Assembly (NCBI RefSeq): GCF_003427025.1
Contig: NZ_QVAI01000011.1
Span: forward strand, 124,001-188,000
Origin: Jiangella endophytica
Lineage (GTDB): Bacteria; Actinomycetota; Actinomycetes; Jiangellales; Jiangellaceae
Direction: 5' to 3'
DNA length: 64,000 nt
Under the pieces are notes generated by a model, which was given only the letters and a program-made list of their open reading frames with translations, was not told the DNA's origin and made no database searches. Numbering within the stretch: position 1 is the stretch's first letter; every line of letters starts with the position of its first letter. The position numbers and the translations under genes are program-made. This document shows positions 35,530 through 43,084 of the stretch, one piece after another.

Positions 35530-35806
35530 GCACACGCCCTGACGGTGACCCGGTCGAGATCCCGGCGGCGGACCGGACCGGACCCGCCCGTCACGGTGAT
35601 CGCCATGCTCGCGCCGGCCGTCAGGCCGAGCCCCACCGAGACCGTCGCACCGCCCGTCGACGGGAACGAGACGGTGACGGGCAGCCCCCCGTTGACGCCG
35701 ACCTGCGCCGTAGTGTCCGCGGTCGCAGTCGCGGTCGCGTCCGCGGTCGCGGTCGCGGTCGCGGCACAGTCGACGGCGACCAGCAGGCCGTCCAGCGGCG
35801 CCTCCA
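35530..35806 (-). pseudogene. Possible coding relic with Ala-Thr repeats
   Basis: On the minus strand one frame has the high third-position G/C of the neighbouring genes and reads a plausible polypeptide: GLLVAVDC, an alternating Ala-Thr/Ala-Asp run, then GGLPVTVSFPSTGGATVSVGLGL. It has no convincing start or ribosome site, and the coding pattern dissolves below about 35530. It may be the remnant of a surface or secreted protein, or a composition artefact. The hexamer repeat at 35715-35765 encodes the Ala-Thr run. Confidence 0.25.
35715..35765. repeat. Short (GGTCGC)n hexamer array
   Basis: About eight imperfect tandem copies of GGTCGC or one-base variants, including GTCCGC and AGTCGC. In the minus frame they encode alternating Ala and Thr/Asp. 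This kind of tract can expand or contract by slippage. Confidence 0.65.
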
Positions 35807-36039
35807 GCCTGCGAGCACGGCACCCCTCGTCGAGATGATGCGGAACCGGGCTGGGAGTCCCCGCCGCGTGGCGCCAACCGTGACTCCAGATCGGCCGAAC
35901 TGACGAACCGCGCGCGCACCTGGAGCAAGTGATGATCTTGGTCGATCCGTCGACCGCGGCGGAAACGGCGACGGAGCGGACGGTGAACACTCCCCCGGCA
36001 GCCGCTCCCGGGGTGGATTCCGGGCAGGCCGTCCGGCAA

Positions 36040-36087
36040 GATGCGACACGGTCGCATCTGTTGACGCGACTGAGTCGCATGTGCGAC
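36040..36087. promoter_or_regulatory. Tandem GATGCGAC palindromes upstream of the FecCD-methyltransferase operon
   Basis: GATGCGAC-ACG-GTCGCATC is a perfect 19-base palindrome at 36040-36058. A second, degenerate copy, GACGCGAC-TGA-GTCGCATG, spans 36063-36081, with centres 23 bases apart, and an extra half-site GTGCGAC follows at 36081-36087. TTGACG at 36061-36066 could be a -35 inside the array. This looks like the operator of an unidentified regulator and does not resemble Fur, Zur or IdeR boxes. Confidence 0.55.
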
Positions 36088-36140
36088 CTTGTACTCGATG
36101 GGCGTTTGTATCTGAAATCTAATGGCCGCTCGGAGGTGCC

Positions 36141-37277
36141 GTGAGCTCGACCACGACCGGCCACAACACCCCCGTGGCACCCGCCGACAACCTCGACGAT
36201 GACCTCGACGTTGACCACGACGATGACCTCGGGCAGGCGGCGCAGCGGCGCCGGACCACGCTCTGGATCGGCGGTCTGTCCGCCGGCCTGCTCGTCACCG
36301 TGGTCCTCGCGGTCGGGCTCGGCGCCGTCGGCATCGGCCCCGCCACCGTCGCCCGCATCGTGGGCCACCACACGCTCGGCAGCCCGGCCGGCGTCACCTG
36401 GACGCAGGCCGAGGACTCGATCGTCTGGCAGGTCCGGCTCCCCCGCGTGCTCCTCGGCGCCGTCGTCGGCGCGGCGCTGGCGGTGTGCGGCGTCGCGCTG
36501 CAGGCGATGGTGCGGAACCTGCTGGCCGACCCCTACCTGCTCGGCGTCACCTCCGGCGCGTCGACCGGCGCCGCGGCGGCGATCCTGTTCGGTCTCGGCG
36601 CCGGGTTCGGCGAGAACGCGCTGTCGGCGAGCGCGTTCCTCGGCGCGCTGGCCGCGTCGGCCGCGGTGTTCGTGGTGGCACGGGCGGGCGGGCGGATCAC
36701 GTCGCTGCGGCTGCTGATGGCCGGCGTCGCGGTCGGGTACGCGCTCTACGCGGCGACCAGCTTCCTGATCTTCGCGTCCGACTCGGCCGAAGGCGCCCGC
36801 TCGGTGCTGTTCTGGCTGCTCGGCTCGCTCGGCCTGGCCCGCTGGGGGCTGCCGCTCGCCATCGTCGTCGTCATCGTCGGCCTGACACTGGCGGCGCTGC
36901 TGCTGTGGAGCCGGCGGCTGGACGCGCTCGCGATCGGCGACGAGACCGCCCACACGCTGGGCGTGCCGCCGACCCGGTTCCGGGTACAGCTGCTGATCGT
37001 CGTGTCGTTGTGCGTGGGCGCGGTCGTGGCGGCGTCCGGCGGCATCGGCTTCGTCGGCCTGGTCATCCCGCACGTCGCGCGCCGGTTCGTCGGCGCGGCG
37101 CACGGGCGGGTGGTCCCGGTGGCGGCACTGATGGGCGCGATCTTCCTGGTCTGGGCCGACGTCGTCGCGCGGACCGTGCTGGAGCCGCGCGAGCTGCCGA
37201 TCGGCATCATCACCGCGCTCGTCGGCGCACCGTTCCTGCTGATCCTCGTCCGGCGCTTCCACTCCGCCGGCGTCTGA
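36141..37277 (+). CDS. FecCD/BtuC-type ABC transporter permease
   Basis: A 378-residue permease with about ten helices. Family blocks include RLPRVLLGAVVGAALAVCGVALQAMVRNLLADPYLLGVTSGAS and GGIGFVGLVIPHVARRFVG, the ATPase-contact region. Such permeases import Fe-siderophores, haem, cobalamin or other metal chelates. The N-terminus carries an unusual acidic, histidine-containing stretch, NLDDDLDVDHDDDLG, before the first helix. GTG 36141 has GGAGGTG nine bases upstream. It opens a four-gene operon with binding protein, ATPase and methyltransferase. The cargo is not evident. Confidence 0.92.
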   Translation: MSSTTTGHNTPVAPADNLDDDLDVDHDDDLGQAAQRRRTTLWIGGLSAGLLVTVVLAVGLGAVGIGPATVARIVGHHTLGSPAGVTWTQAEDSIVWQVRLPRVLLGAVVGAALAVCGVALQAMVRNLLADPYLLGVTSGASTGAAAAILFGLGAGFGENALSASAFLGALAASAAVFVVARAGGRITSLRLLMAGVAVGYALYAATSFLIFASDSAEGARSVLFWLLGSLGLARWGLPLAIVVVIVGLTLAALLLWSRRLDALAIGDETAHTLGVPPTRFRVQLLIVVSLCVGAVVAASGGIGFVGLVIPHVARRFVGAAHGRVVPVAALMGAIFLVWADVVARTVLEPRELPIGIITALVGAPFLLILVRRFHSAGV

Positions 37278-37300
37278 CCCCGACCGTCCCGAGGAGACCG

Positions 37301-38284
37301 ATGCGATACCTGCCGTCCGTCGTCGCGCTCGCGCTGCTGGTCACGGCCGCGGCGTGCGGCGCCGACGACACCAGCGACACGGCCGCGTCAGGCGCCGCCG
37401 GCGACTACCCGGTGACCATCGACAACTGCGGCGTCGACGTGACGGTCGACGCGCCGCCGGAGCGGGTGGTGCTGCTGGAGAGCGCTCCGGTGACGATCAT
37501 GCACGACCTCGGCGTGCTGGATGCCGCCGTGCTGCGGGCCGGCGCGTTCCCCGAGGCGTACTACGACGACGAGACCAACGCCGCGATCGCCGGCATCGAG
37601 TCGCTCGGCGACGACGTCGATACCAGCGGCCACCTGCAGATCTCGCAGGAGGTCATCATCGCCCAGCAGCCGGACCTGGTGCTGGGGCTGCCCGACGGCA
37701 TCACCCGCGAAGGGCTGTCCGGGGTGGGTATCGACGCGCTGATCCAGCCGGTGTACTGCCCCGCGGGCGTCGACGCGACGACGTTCGACGACGTCTACGA
37801 GCAGATCGAGACGTACGGCCGCGTCTTCGACCGCACCGACGAGGCCGACGCACTGGTCACCGAACTGCGCGACCGGGTCGCCACGGTCGAGGCGGCCGCC
37901 GAGGGAGCGCCGGAACGCACCGCGGCGGTGCTGTTCCCCACCGTCGGCGGCGGCAGCGGCTACGCGTACGGCAACCGCAGCATGGCACACCCGCAGCTCG
38001 AGGCGGCCGGCTTCAGGAACGTCTTCGGCGACGTCGACGAGCGGGTCTTCGAGGTGACGCTGGAGCAGATCATCGCCGCCGACCCGGACGTGCTGGTCCT
38101 GCTGCACGTCGACGGCGATCCGGCCGCGGTGAAGGACGCCGTCGTCAACCTGCCCGGTGCGGAGGACCTGCGTGCCGTCCGCGAGGACGACATCCTCGTG
38201 CAACTGTTCAACTTCACCGAGCCGCCCACGCCGCTGTCGATCGACGGGCTGGAGCGGATCGCCGAGCGGTTCGGCACCCGGTGA
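37301..38284 (+). CDS. Metal-chelate ABC transporter substrate-binding lipoprotein (FepB/BtuF type)
   Basis: A 327-residue periplasmic-binding protein with signal peptide and a lipobox-like TAAAC. The mature part opens with VTIDNCGVDVTVDAPPERVVLLESAPVTIMHDLG, the classic type III binding-protein start, and contains QQPDLVLGLPDGI and the late LEQIIAADPDVLVLLH. GAGGAG at 37291-37296 serves ATG 37301. It overlaps the ATPase gene by four bases. It delivers a chelate (siderophore, corrinoid or metallophore) to the permease encoded just upstream. Confidence 0.92.
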   Translation: MRYLPSVVALALLVTAAACGADDTSDTAASGAAGDYPVTIDNCGVDVTVDAPPERVVLLESAPVTIMHDLGVLDAAVLRAGAFPEAYYDDETNAAIAGIESLGDDVDTSGHLQISQEVIIAQQPDLVLGLPDGITREGLSGVGIDALIQPVYCPAGVDATTFDDVYEQIETYGRVFDRTDEADALVTELRDRVATVEAAAEGAPERTAAVLFPTVGGGSGYAYGNRSMAHPQLEAAGFRNVFGDVDERVFEVTLEQIIAADPDVLVLLHVDGDPAAVKDAVVNLPGAEDLRAVREDDILVQLFNFTEPPTPLSIDGLERIAERFGTR

Positions 38285-39063
38285 TCGCCGCCGCCGACGT
38301 CTCGTTCGCCTACGGCGACACCCTGGTGCTCGACGGTGCCCGGGTCACCGCCGCACCCGGCCGGGTCGTCGGGCTGATCGGGCCGAACGGCAGCGGCAAG
38401 ACCACATTGCTGCGCACCCTCTACGGCGCGCTCGCCCCGAAGGCCGGGCTGGTCACGCTGGACGAGACGCCGGTCGGCGAGCTGCGCCCGCGCGAGCTGG
38501 CCCGCCGGCTGGCCGTCGTGGTGCAGGAGGGCTCCGGCGAGCTGCCACTCTCCGTCACCGAGACGGTGCTGCTCGGCCGCGCGCCGCACCTGGCCACCTT
38601 CCAGCGCCACGGCCGCGACGACTACCGCATCGCCGCCGCGTCGCTGGCCCGGGTCGGCGCCCGGCACCTGGCCGGCCGGGTGTTCGCCGGGCTGTCCGGC
38701 GGCGAGAAGCAGCGGGTGCTGATCGCCCGCGCACTGGCCCAGCAGGCCGACCACCTGCTGCTCGACGAGCCCACCAACCACCTGGACATCCGCTACCAGC
38801 ACGAGGTGTTGCAGCTGGTCAGCCGGCTGGACGTCACGACGGTGGTGGTGCTGCACGACCTCAACCTCGCCGCCCGCTACTGCGACGAGCTGGTGCTGCT
38901 CGACGGCGGCAGGGTCGCCGCCGCGGGCCCGCCCGACGCCGTCCTGCGCGCCGAGGTGCTGGAGCCGGTGTACCGCATCGGCGTCCAGCGCATCGACACC
39001 GGCGACGGCGTCCAGCTGCTGTTCCGTCCCCTCGACCCCACCCCCGAAGGAGCGTCCGCATGA
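38281..39063 (+). CDS. Metal-chelate ABC transporter ATPase (FecE/BtuD type)
   Basis: A 260-residue ATPase with Walker A GPNGSGKTT, Q-loop in VVVQEGSGELPLS, signature LSGGEKQRVLIARALAQ, Walker B HLLLDEPTNHLD and the switch histidine in VVLHDLNLAARYCD. The sequence matches FecE/FhuC-type components. GTG 38281 forms a GTGA overlap with the binding protein gene, and its own stop overlaps the methyltransferase ATG. It powers import by the preceding permease. Confidence 0.95.
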   Translation: MIAAADVSFAYGDTLVLDGARVTAAPGRVVGLIGPNGSGKTTLLRTLYGALAPKAGLVTLDETPVGELRPRELARRLAVVVQEGSGELPLSVTETVLLGRAPHLATFQRHGRDDYRIAAASLARVGARHLAGRVFAGLSGGEKQRVLIARALAQQADHLLLDEPTNHLDIRYQHEVLQLVSRLDVTTVVVLHDLNLAARYCDELVLLDGGRVAAAGPPDAVLRAEVLEPVYRIGVQRIDTGDGVQLLFRPLDPTPEGASA

Positions 39064-39800
39064 CCGACGTGACCGCCGCCCAGGACAACATCAACCGCTA
39101 CTGGACCGAGCGCGCCGACTCCTACGACGCCCACCACCTGCGTCAGATCGGCAACGCCGAGATGAAGACCGGGTGGACGGACGTGTGGCGGCGCGCGCTG
39201 CCCGCGCCGCCGGCCCGCGTGCTCGACGTCGGCACCGGCACCGGACACGTCGCGCTGATCCTCGCGGAGCTGGGTTACGACGTCGTCGGCACGGACCTCG
39301 CCCCCGGGATGCTGGCGAAGGCCCGGGAGAAGGCGGCCGGACTGGCGCACCCACCGGAACTGCTGATCGGCGACGCCGTCACGCCGGACTTCGCGCCGGC
39401 CACGTTCGACGTCGTCACCAACCGGTACCTGCTGTGGACGCTGCGCACCCCCGAGGTCGCGCTGCGCAACTGGCGGGCGCTGCTGCGGCCGGGTGGGCTG
39501 CTGGCCGCCGTCGACAGCACCTGGTTCCCGGCCGGCATCCATCCGATCGGCACCGACACGGACACCCCGCTCGAGCGGCAGCCCGGGTTCCGCGACCGGT
39601 ACGACCGCGACGTGCTGTCGCTGCTGCCGCTGGCGGAGGCAGCCACCATCGACGACTCCGCGGCGCTGGTCCGCGCGGCCGGGTTCGCCGACGTCACCGT
39701 CACGCCGCTGCCGGAGATCCTCGACCTCGACCGCCGCCACGGCGTCGCCGACGGGCACGAGGTGCAGCTGCAGTTCCTCGTCACCGGGCGGGCGGTCTGA
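39060..39800 (+). CDS. Class I SAM-dependent methyltransferase
   Basis: A 246-residue cytoplasmic enzyme of the Methyltransf_11/25 type. Motif I is VLDVGTGTGHVALILAELG, followed by VVGTDLAPGMLAKAREKA, the acidic motif in LLIGDAVTPDF, and motif IV TFDVVTNRYLLWTLRTPEVALRNWRALLRPGG. The N-terminus NRYWTERADSYDAHHLRQ resembles small-molecule methyltransferases of the UbiE/tellurite-resistance group. It is joined to the ABC ATPase by an ATGA overlap, so it belongs to the uptake operon and may modify the imported ligand. The substrate is unknown. Its stop directly abuts the convergent flavoprotein gene. Confidence 0.88.
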   Translation: MTDVTAAQDNINRYWTERADSYDAHHLRQIGNAEMKTGWTDVWRRALPAPPARVLDVGTGTGHVALILAELGYDVVGTDLAPGMLAKAREKAAGLAHPPELLIGDAVTPDFAPATFDVVTNRYLLWTLRTPEVALRNWRALLRPGGLLAAVDSTWFPAGIHPIGTDTDTPLERQPGFRDRYDRDVLSLLPLAEAATIDDSAALVRAAGFADVTVTPLPEILDLDRRHGVADGHEVQLQFLVTGRAV

Positions 39801-41537
39801 TCATTCGACCAGCTTGCCCTCGGTGGAGACCTCCTGGATGAGGGCGGCGATCTCGGCGGGCACCGGCGGGATCTCCTCGCGGACGACCCCCGTGGCGGGT
39901 GACCACACGAGGTTGACGCGCAGCACGGGGTCGAGCTCGGGGTGGTCGGCGCGGTTGTGGCAGCCGCGGGACTCGCGACGCTCGAGCGCGGCCTCGAGCG
40001 TCGCCCGGGCGGACAGCGCGGACGCCTTCAGGTCGAAGGCGTGGGCGAGGTCCTGGAAGCCGGCGATGTCGGGATGGATGCCGACGTCGCGCATGCGCGC
40101 CTCGATGTGGTCGAGCTCGGCGAGCCCCGTCTTGAGGCCCGGCTCGTCGCGGACGACGCCGGCGTGCTCCGTCATGGTGTCGCGGATCGATCGCTGCAGG
40201 GCACGCACGTTCTCGCGCCCGTCGGCCGCCAGCAACTCGTCGATCTCGGCCCTGGCCTGCGCCACCGCCTCGGGCGAGCGGCGCTGGGCGTCGAGGCCGG
40301 CGGAGTGCGCGACGGCGGCCCGGCCCACGATGCGGCCGAAGACGAGCAGCTCGATCAACGAGTTGCCGCCGAGACGGTTGGCGCCGTGCAGCCCGCTGGA
40401 GGCCTCGCCGATGGCGTAAAGGCCGCCGACGTCGGTGCCGTGGTCGTCGGGGCGCACCCAGACACCGCCCATCGAGTAGTGCGCCGTCGGCGCGACCTCG
40501 ATCGGGTCGGTGGTGATGTCGAGCATCTGGACCTCGAGCATCGTCTGATAGACGCGCGGCAGCCGCGTCATGATCGTCTCACGCGGCAGGTGCGACACGT
40601 CCAGCCAGACGCCGCCCTTCTCGGTGCCGCGCCCCGCCTTGATCTCGGTGTACGCCGCCAGCGCGACGCGGTCGCGGGTCGACAGCTCCAGGCGCTCGGG
40701 GTCGTACTTCGCCATGAACCGCTCGCCGAGCGCGTTGCGCAGGATGCCGCCCTCGCCGCGCGCGGCCTCGGAGATGAGCGTCCCCGCCGCGTTCTCGGGC
40801 TCGATGATGCCGGACGGGTGGAACTGGACGAGCTCGGGGTCGCGCAGCCGCGCGCCCGCGTCGACGGCGAGCCGGAAGGAGTCGCCGGTGTTCTCGTCGC
40901 GACGCGAGGAGGTGCGGCGCCAGATGCGGTTGTGACCGCCGGCCGCCAGGATGACGGCGTCGGCGTGGATGAGGTACCGGGTGCCGTCGCGCAGGTCGAA
41001 GCCGTACGCGCCGAAGACGACGTTGTCGCGCACGAGGATGCGGGTGACGTACAGGCTGTCGATGATCGGGATGCCCAGTTGCCCAGTGCGCCGCACCAGG
41101 GTGCGCTGGATCTCCAGCCCGGTGTAGTCGCCGGCGAACGCCGTGCGCCGGTACTTGTGCGCGCCGAAGAAGCGCTGGGAGATGCGGCCGTCGGCCTCGC
41201 GGGCGAACTCCATGCCGTAGCGCTCGAGGTCGCGGATGCCGCGCTCGGCCCCCTGCGCGACGATCTCGACCGTGTGCGGGTTGGCCAGGAAGTAGCTCTC
41301 CTTGATGGTGTCGGCGGCGTGCTGCTGCCAGGAGTCGTCGGCGTCCATGGTGCCGAGCGCGGCGTTGATGCCGCCGGCCGCGAGCGCGGTGTGGGCGTCG
41401 TCGCGCGGGCGCTTGCCGACGGCGAGCACGTCGATGCCCTGCTCGGCGACCTCGATGGCCGCCCGCAGCCCCGACCCTCCCGTCCCGATCACGAGCACCG
41501 TGGTGGACAGCTGCCGATGGGGGATGCCTGCGCTCAT
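39801..41537 (-). CDS. Fumarate reductase/succinate dehydrogenase-type flavoprotein (SdhA/NadB superfamily)
   Basis: A 578-residue FAD protein. FAD motif TVLVIGTGGSGLRAAIEVAEQG and HTALAAGGINAALG lie near the N-terminus. The capping domain contains RRTAFAGDYTGLEIQRTLVRR, and the substrate arginine/histidine region reads VAPTAHYSMGGVWVRPDDHGTDVGGLYAIGEASSGLHGANRLGGNSL. The C-terminal helical domain (LRVNLVWSPATG) is the SdhA type. No iron-sulphur or membrane-anchor subunit is adjacent, so an L-aspartate-oxidase-like or soluble reductase role is possible. ATG 41537 is preferred because TAGCGT lies seven bases upstream, giving a leaderless transcript. It is divergent from a LysR regulator. Confidence 0.85.
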   Translation of the reverse strand: MSAGIPHRQLSTTVLVIGTGGSGLRAAIEVAEQGIDVLAVGKRPRDDAHTALAAGGINAALGTMDADDSWQQHAADTIKESYFLANPHTVEIVAQGAERGIRDLERYGMEFAREADGRISQRFFGAHKYRRTAFAGDYTGLEIQRTLVRRTGQLGIPIIDSLYVTRILVRDNVVFGAYGFDLRDGTRYLIHADAVILAAGGHNRIWRRTSSRRDENTGDSFRLAVDAGARLRDPELVQFHPSGIIEPENAAGTLISEAARGEGGILRNALGERFMAKYDPERLELSTRDRVALAAYTEIKAGRGTEKGGVWLDVSHLPRETIMTRLPRVYQTMLEVQMLDITTDPIEVAPTAHYSMGGVWVRPDDHGTDVGGLYAIGEASSGLHGANRLGGNSLIELLVFGRIVGRAAVAHSAGLDAQRRSPEAVAQARAEIDELLAADGRENVRALQRSIRDTMTEHAGVVRDEPGLKTGLAELDHIEARMRDVGIHPDIAGFQDLAHAFDLKASALSARATLEAALERRESRGCHNRADHPELDPVLRVNLVWSPATGVVREEIPPVPAEIAALIQEVSTEGKLVE

Positions 41538-41544
41538 GTCCTTC

Positions 41545-41608
41545 ACGCTAGGCGTGCCCACTCGATGTGGCCAATGCATTGTTGGCGTCGTTTCGATGCG
41601 CCTACGCT
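41545..41608. promoter_or_regulatory. Divergent leaderless promoters with LysR-type palindrome
   Basis: For the flavoprotein, minus-strand TAGCGT (41545-41550) with TTGGCC 18 bases upstream lies seven bases from its ATG. For the LysR gene, TACGCT (41603-41608) lies seven bases from its ATG. Between them is GCCAA-N7-TTGGC (41570-41586), containing the perfect palindrome CAATGCATTG, a good LysR-type site overlapping the flavoprotein -35. Confidence 0.6.
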
Positions 41609-41615
41609 ATTGGCT

Positions 41616-42581
41616 ATGAACCTGGAGCAGCTGCGCGGATTCGTGGAGGTCGCCCGGCTCGGCCACTTCACCCGCGCCGCGGAACAGCTGCACCTCGCGC
41701 AGCCCTCGCTCAGCCGGCAGATCTCGTCGCTCGAGAGCGACCTGGGCGCAGAGCTCTTCCACCGCGCACGCGGGCACATCTCGCTCACCGCGGCCGGCGA
41801 GGCGCTGCTGCCGCTCGCGCGGCGCATGCTCGCCGACGCCGACAGCGTCCGGCGCGAGATGGCGGAGCTGGCCGGCTTGCGGCGCGGCCGGGTCCGGCTG
41901 GGCGCCACGCCCACGCTGTGCATCAGCCTGGTCGCCGAGGCGATCAGCACCTTCCACGGCGCCCATCCGGGCATCGACCTGCACGTCACCGAGGGCGGCT
42001 CGCGCGCCCTGATCGACGACCTGGCCGGCGGGGCGCTCGACCTCGCGCTCATCACCGCGGCCGAGGGCGGGCCGGCCGCCGGGGCCAGCCTCACCCGCAC
42101 TCCCCTGCTGACCGAGGAGCTGGTGGTCGTCTCGTCCGCCGCGCGACCGCCCGTCGCCGCGCAGCCGTCGATCGATCTCGACCGGCTGGCCCGGCTCCCC
42201 CAGATCGTCTTCCACGAGAGCTACGACCTGCGCGTGACCACCGAGGCGGCCTTCCGCGCCGCCGGGCTCGCCCCTTCCGTCGTGCTCGAAGGGGCCGAGA
42301 TGGACGCGGTACTGCGCTTCGTCGAGCGCGGCCTGGGCGTCGCCGTCGTCCCCGCGATGGTCCTGCTCGACCGTCCCGGGCTCCGCTCGGTGCGCCTCAC
42401 GAAGCCCCGGCTGACCCGCACCGTCAGCCTGGCCCGCCGCTCCGACGTCACCCCGACCCGGGCGGCCGCGGCGATGCAGCGCACGATCGCCACCACGGCC
42501 GAAGCGCTCGCGGCCGGCAGCGCACTGGTCAGTCCGGCAGCGGCTGCGGCTCGGGCCCGCCGGTCCACGCCCAGCGGGTGA
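41616..42581 (+). CDS. LysR-family transcriptional regulator
   Basis: A 321-residue regulator. The N-terminal winged helix is NLEQLRGFVEVARLGHFTRAAEQLHLAQPSLSRQISSLESDLGAELF (about 2-48), followed by a linker helix and a two-lobed periplasmic-binding-like effector domain (about 90-300). Divergence from the SdhA/NadB-like flavoprotein gene with a palindrome between them suggests it controls that gene. Its 3-prime end overlaps the convergent PPOX gene by 53 bases, which is unusual. ATG 41616 follows a TACGCT element directly. Confidence 0.93.
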   Translation: MNLEQLRGFVEVARLGHFTRAAEQLHLAQPSLSRQISSLESDLGAELFHRARGHISLTAAGEALLPLARRMLADADSVRREMAELAGLRRGRVRLGATPTLCISLVAEAISTFHGAHPGIDLHVTEGGSRALIDDLAGGALDLALITAAEGGPAAGASLTRTPLLTEELVVVSSAARPPVAAQPSIDLDRLARLPQIVFHESYDLRVTTEAAFRAAGLAPSVVLEGAEMDAVLRFVERGLGVAVVPAMVLLDRPGLRSVRLTKPRLTRTVSLARRSDVTPTRAAAAMQRTIATTAEALAAGSALVSPAAAAARARRSTPSG

Positions 42582-43005
42582 AGGTCGGGCCGGTCAGTGC
42601 CTCCCACCAGGCCAGCGCACGCTCCGGGCGCAGCTCCCAGAGCCGGTTCGGCGGGTCCATGGCCAGCCGGTACGCGGTGCCGTCGGGCGTGAGGTACTTC
42701 GCCGCCATGGCGTCGTCAACCCGCGCACGCACGGCGTCGTCGTCGACCCGCGCCGTCGTGCCCTCGACCACCAGGACGTCCTGCCCGCCGTCGAGGTGGA
42801 CGGCGGCGCGCGGCTCGGCGGCGAGGTTGCGGCCCTTCACGGAGTCGGGGTCGGTGCTGAAGTACAGCCGGCCGTCCTGCCAGACGCCCCACAGCGGCAC
42901 CACGTGCGGGCGGCCGTCGGGACGGGTGCTGGACAACCAGTAGTCGGTGGCCCGCTCGAGGCGGCGACGGTGATGCGGCCATGGGACCCGATGGGTGGCG
43001 GTCAT
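42529..43005 (-). CDS. Pyridoxamine 5'-phosphate oxidase-fold (PPOX) protein
   Basis: A 158-residue protein of the split-barrel flavin/F420-binding fold. DYWLSSTRPDGRPHVVPLWGVWQDGRLYFSTDPDSVKGRNLAAEPRAAVHL is the family core and AMDPPNRLWELRPERALAW closes the barrel. Actinobacterial relatives often bind F420 or FMN and reduce small molecules; the substrate here is unknown. The frame runs 53 bases into the LysR gene on the opposite strand. Confidence 0.85.
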   Translation of the reverse strand: MTATHRVPWPHHRRRLERATDYWLSSTRPDGRPHVVPLWGVWQDGRLYFSTDPDSVKGRNLAAEPRAAVHLDGGQDVLVVEGTTARVDDDAVRARVDDAMAAKYLTPDGTAYRLAMDPPNRLWELRPERALAWWEALTGPTFTRWAWTGGPEPQPLPD

Positions 43006-43084
43006 GGCGGCACCCTCTCATCCGGCACCGACGGGGCTGGAGGTCTGGGTCGGAGGGGGCGGCGGATGCTGCGCCGGCTCCGCG

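Larger units (their letters stand above)
35072..36039. other. Gene-poor gap with weak coding signal
   Basis: Nearly one kilobase between the repeat and the FecCD operon control region. Apart from a minus-strand segment that looks like a coding relic (35530-35806), third-position composition is mixed, all frames read as arginine/proline-rich noise, and I see no RNA gene, insertion sequence or B12-box motif. The segment 35072-35500 is less GC-rich than its surroundings and contains repeated GCGACGCCAC-like words of unknown meaning. Confidence 0.5.

Noticed and set aside
35900-36140. Cobalamin riboswitch upstream of the FecCD-type importer
   Set aside because: No B12-box core (GCCACTG-type) or matching helices are present; the visible structure is a DNA palindrome pair.
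35181-37262. 693-codon minus-strand frame through the gap and the FecCD permease
   Set aside because: Most of it is antisense to the permease and rich in Gln/His/Arg; only a short middle part near 35.5-35.8 kb looks coding and is listed as a relic.
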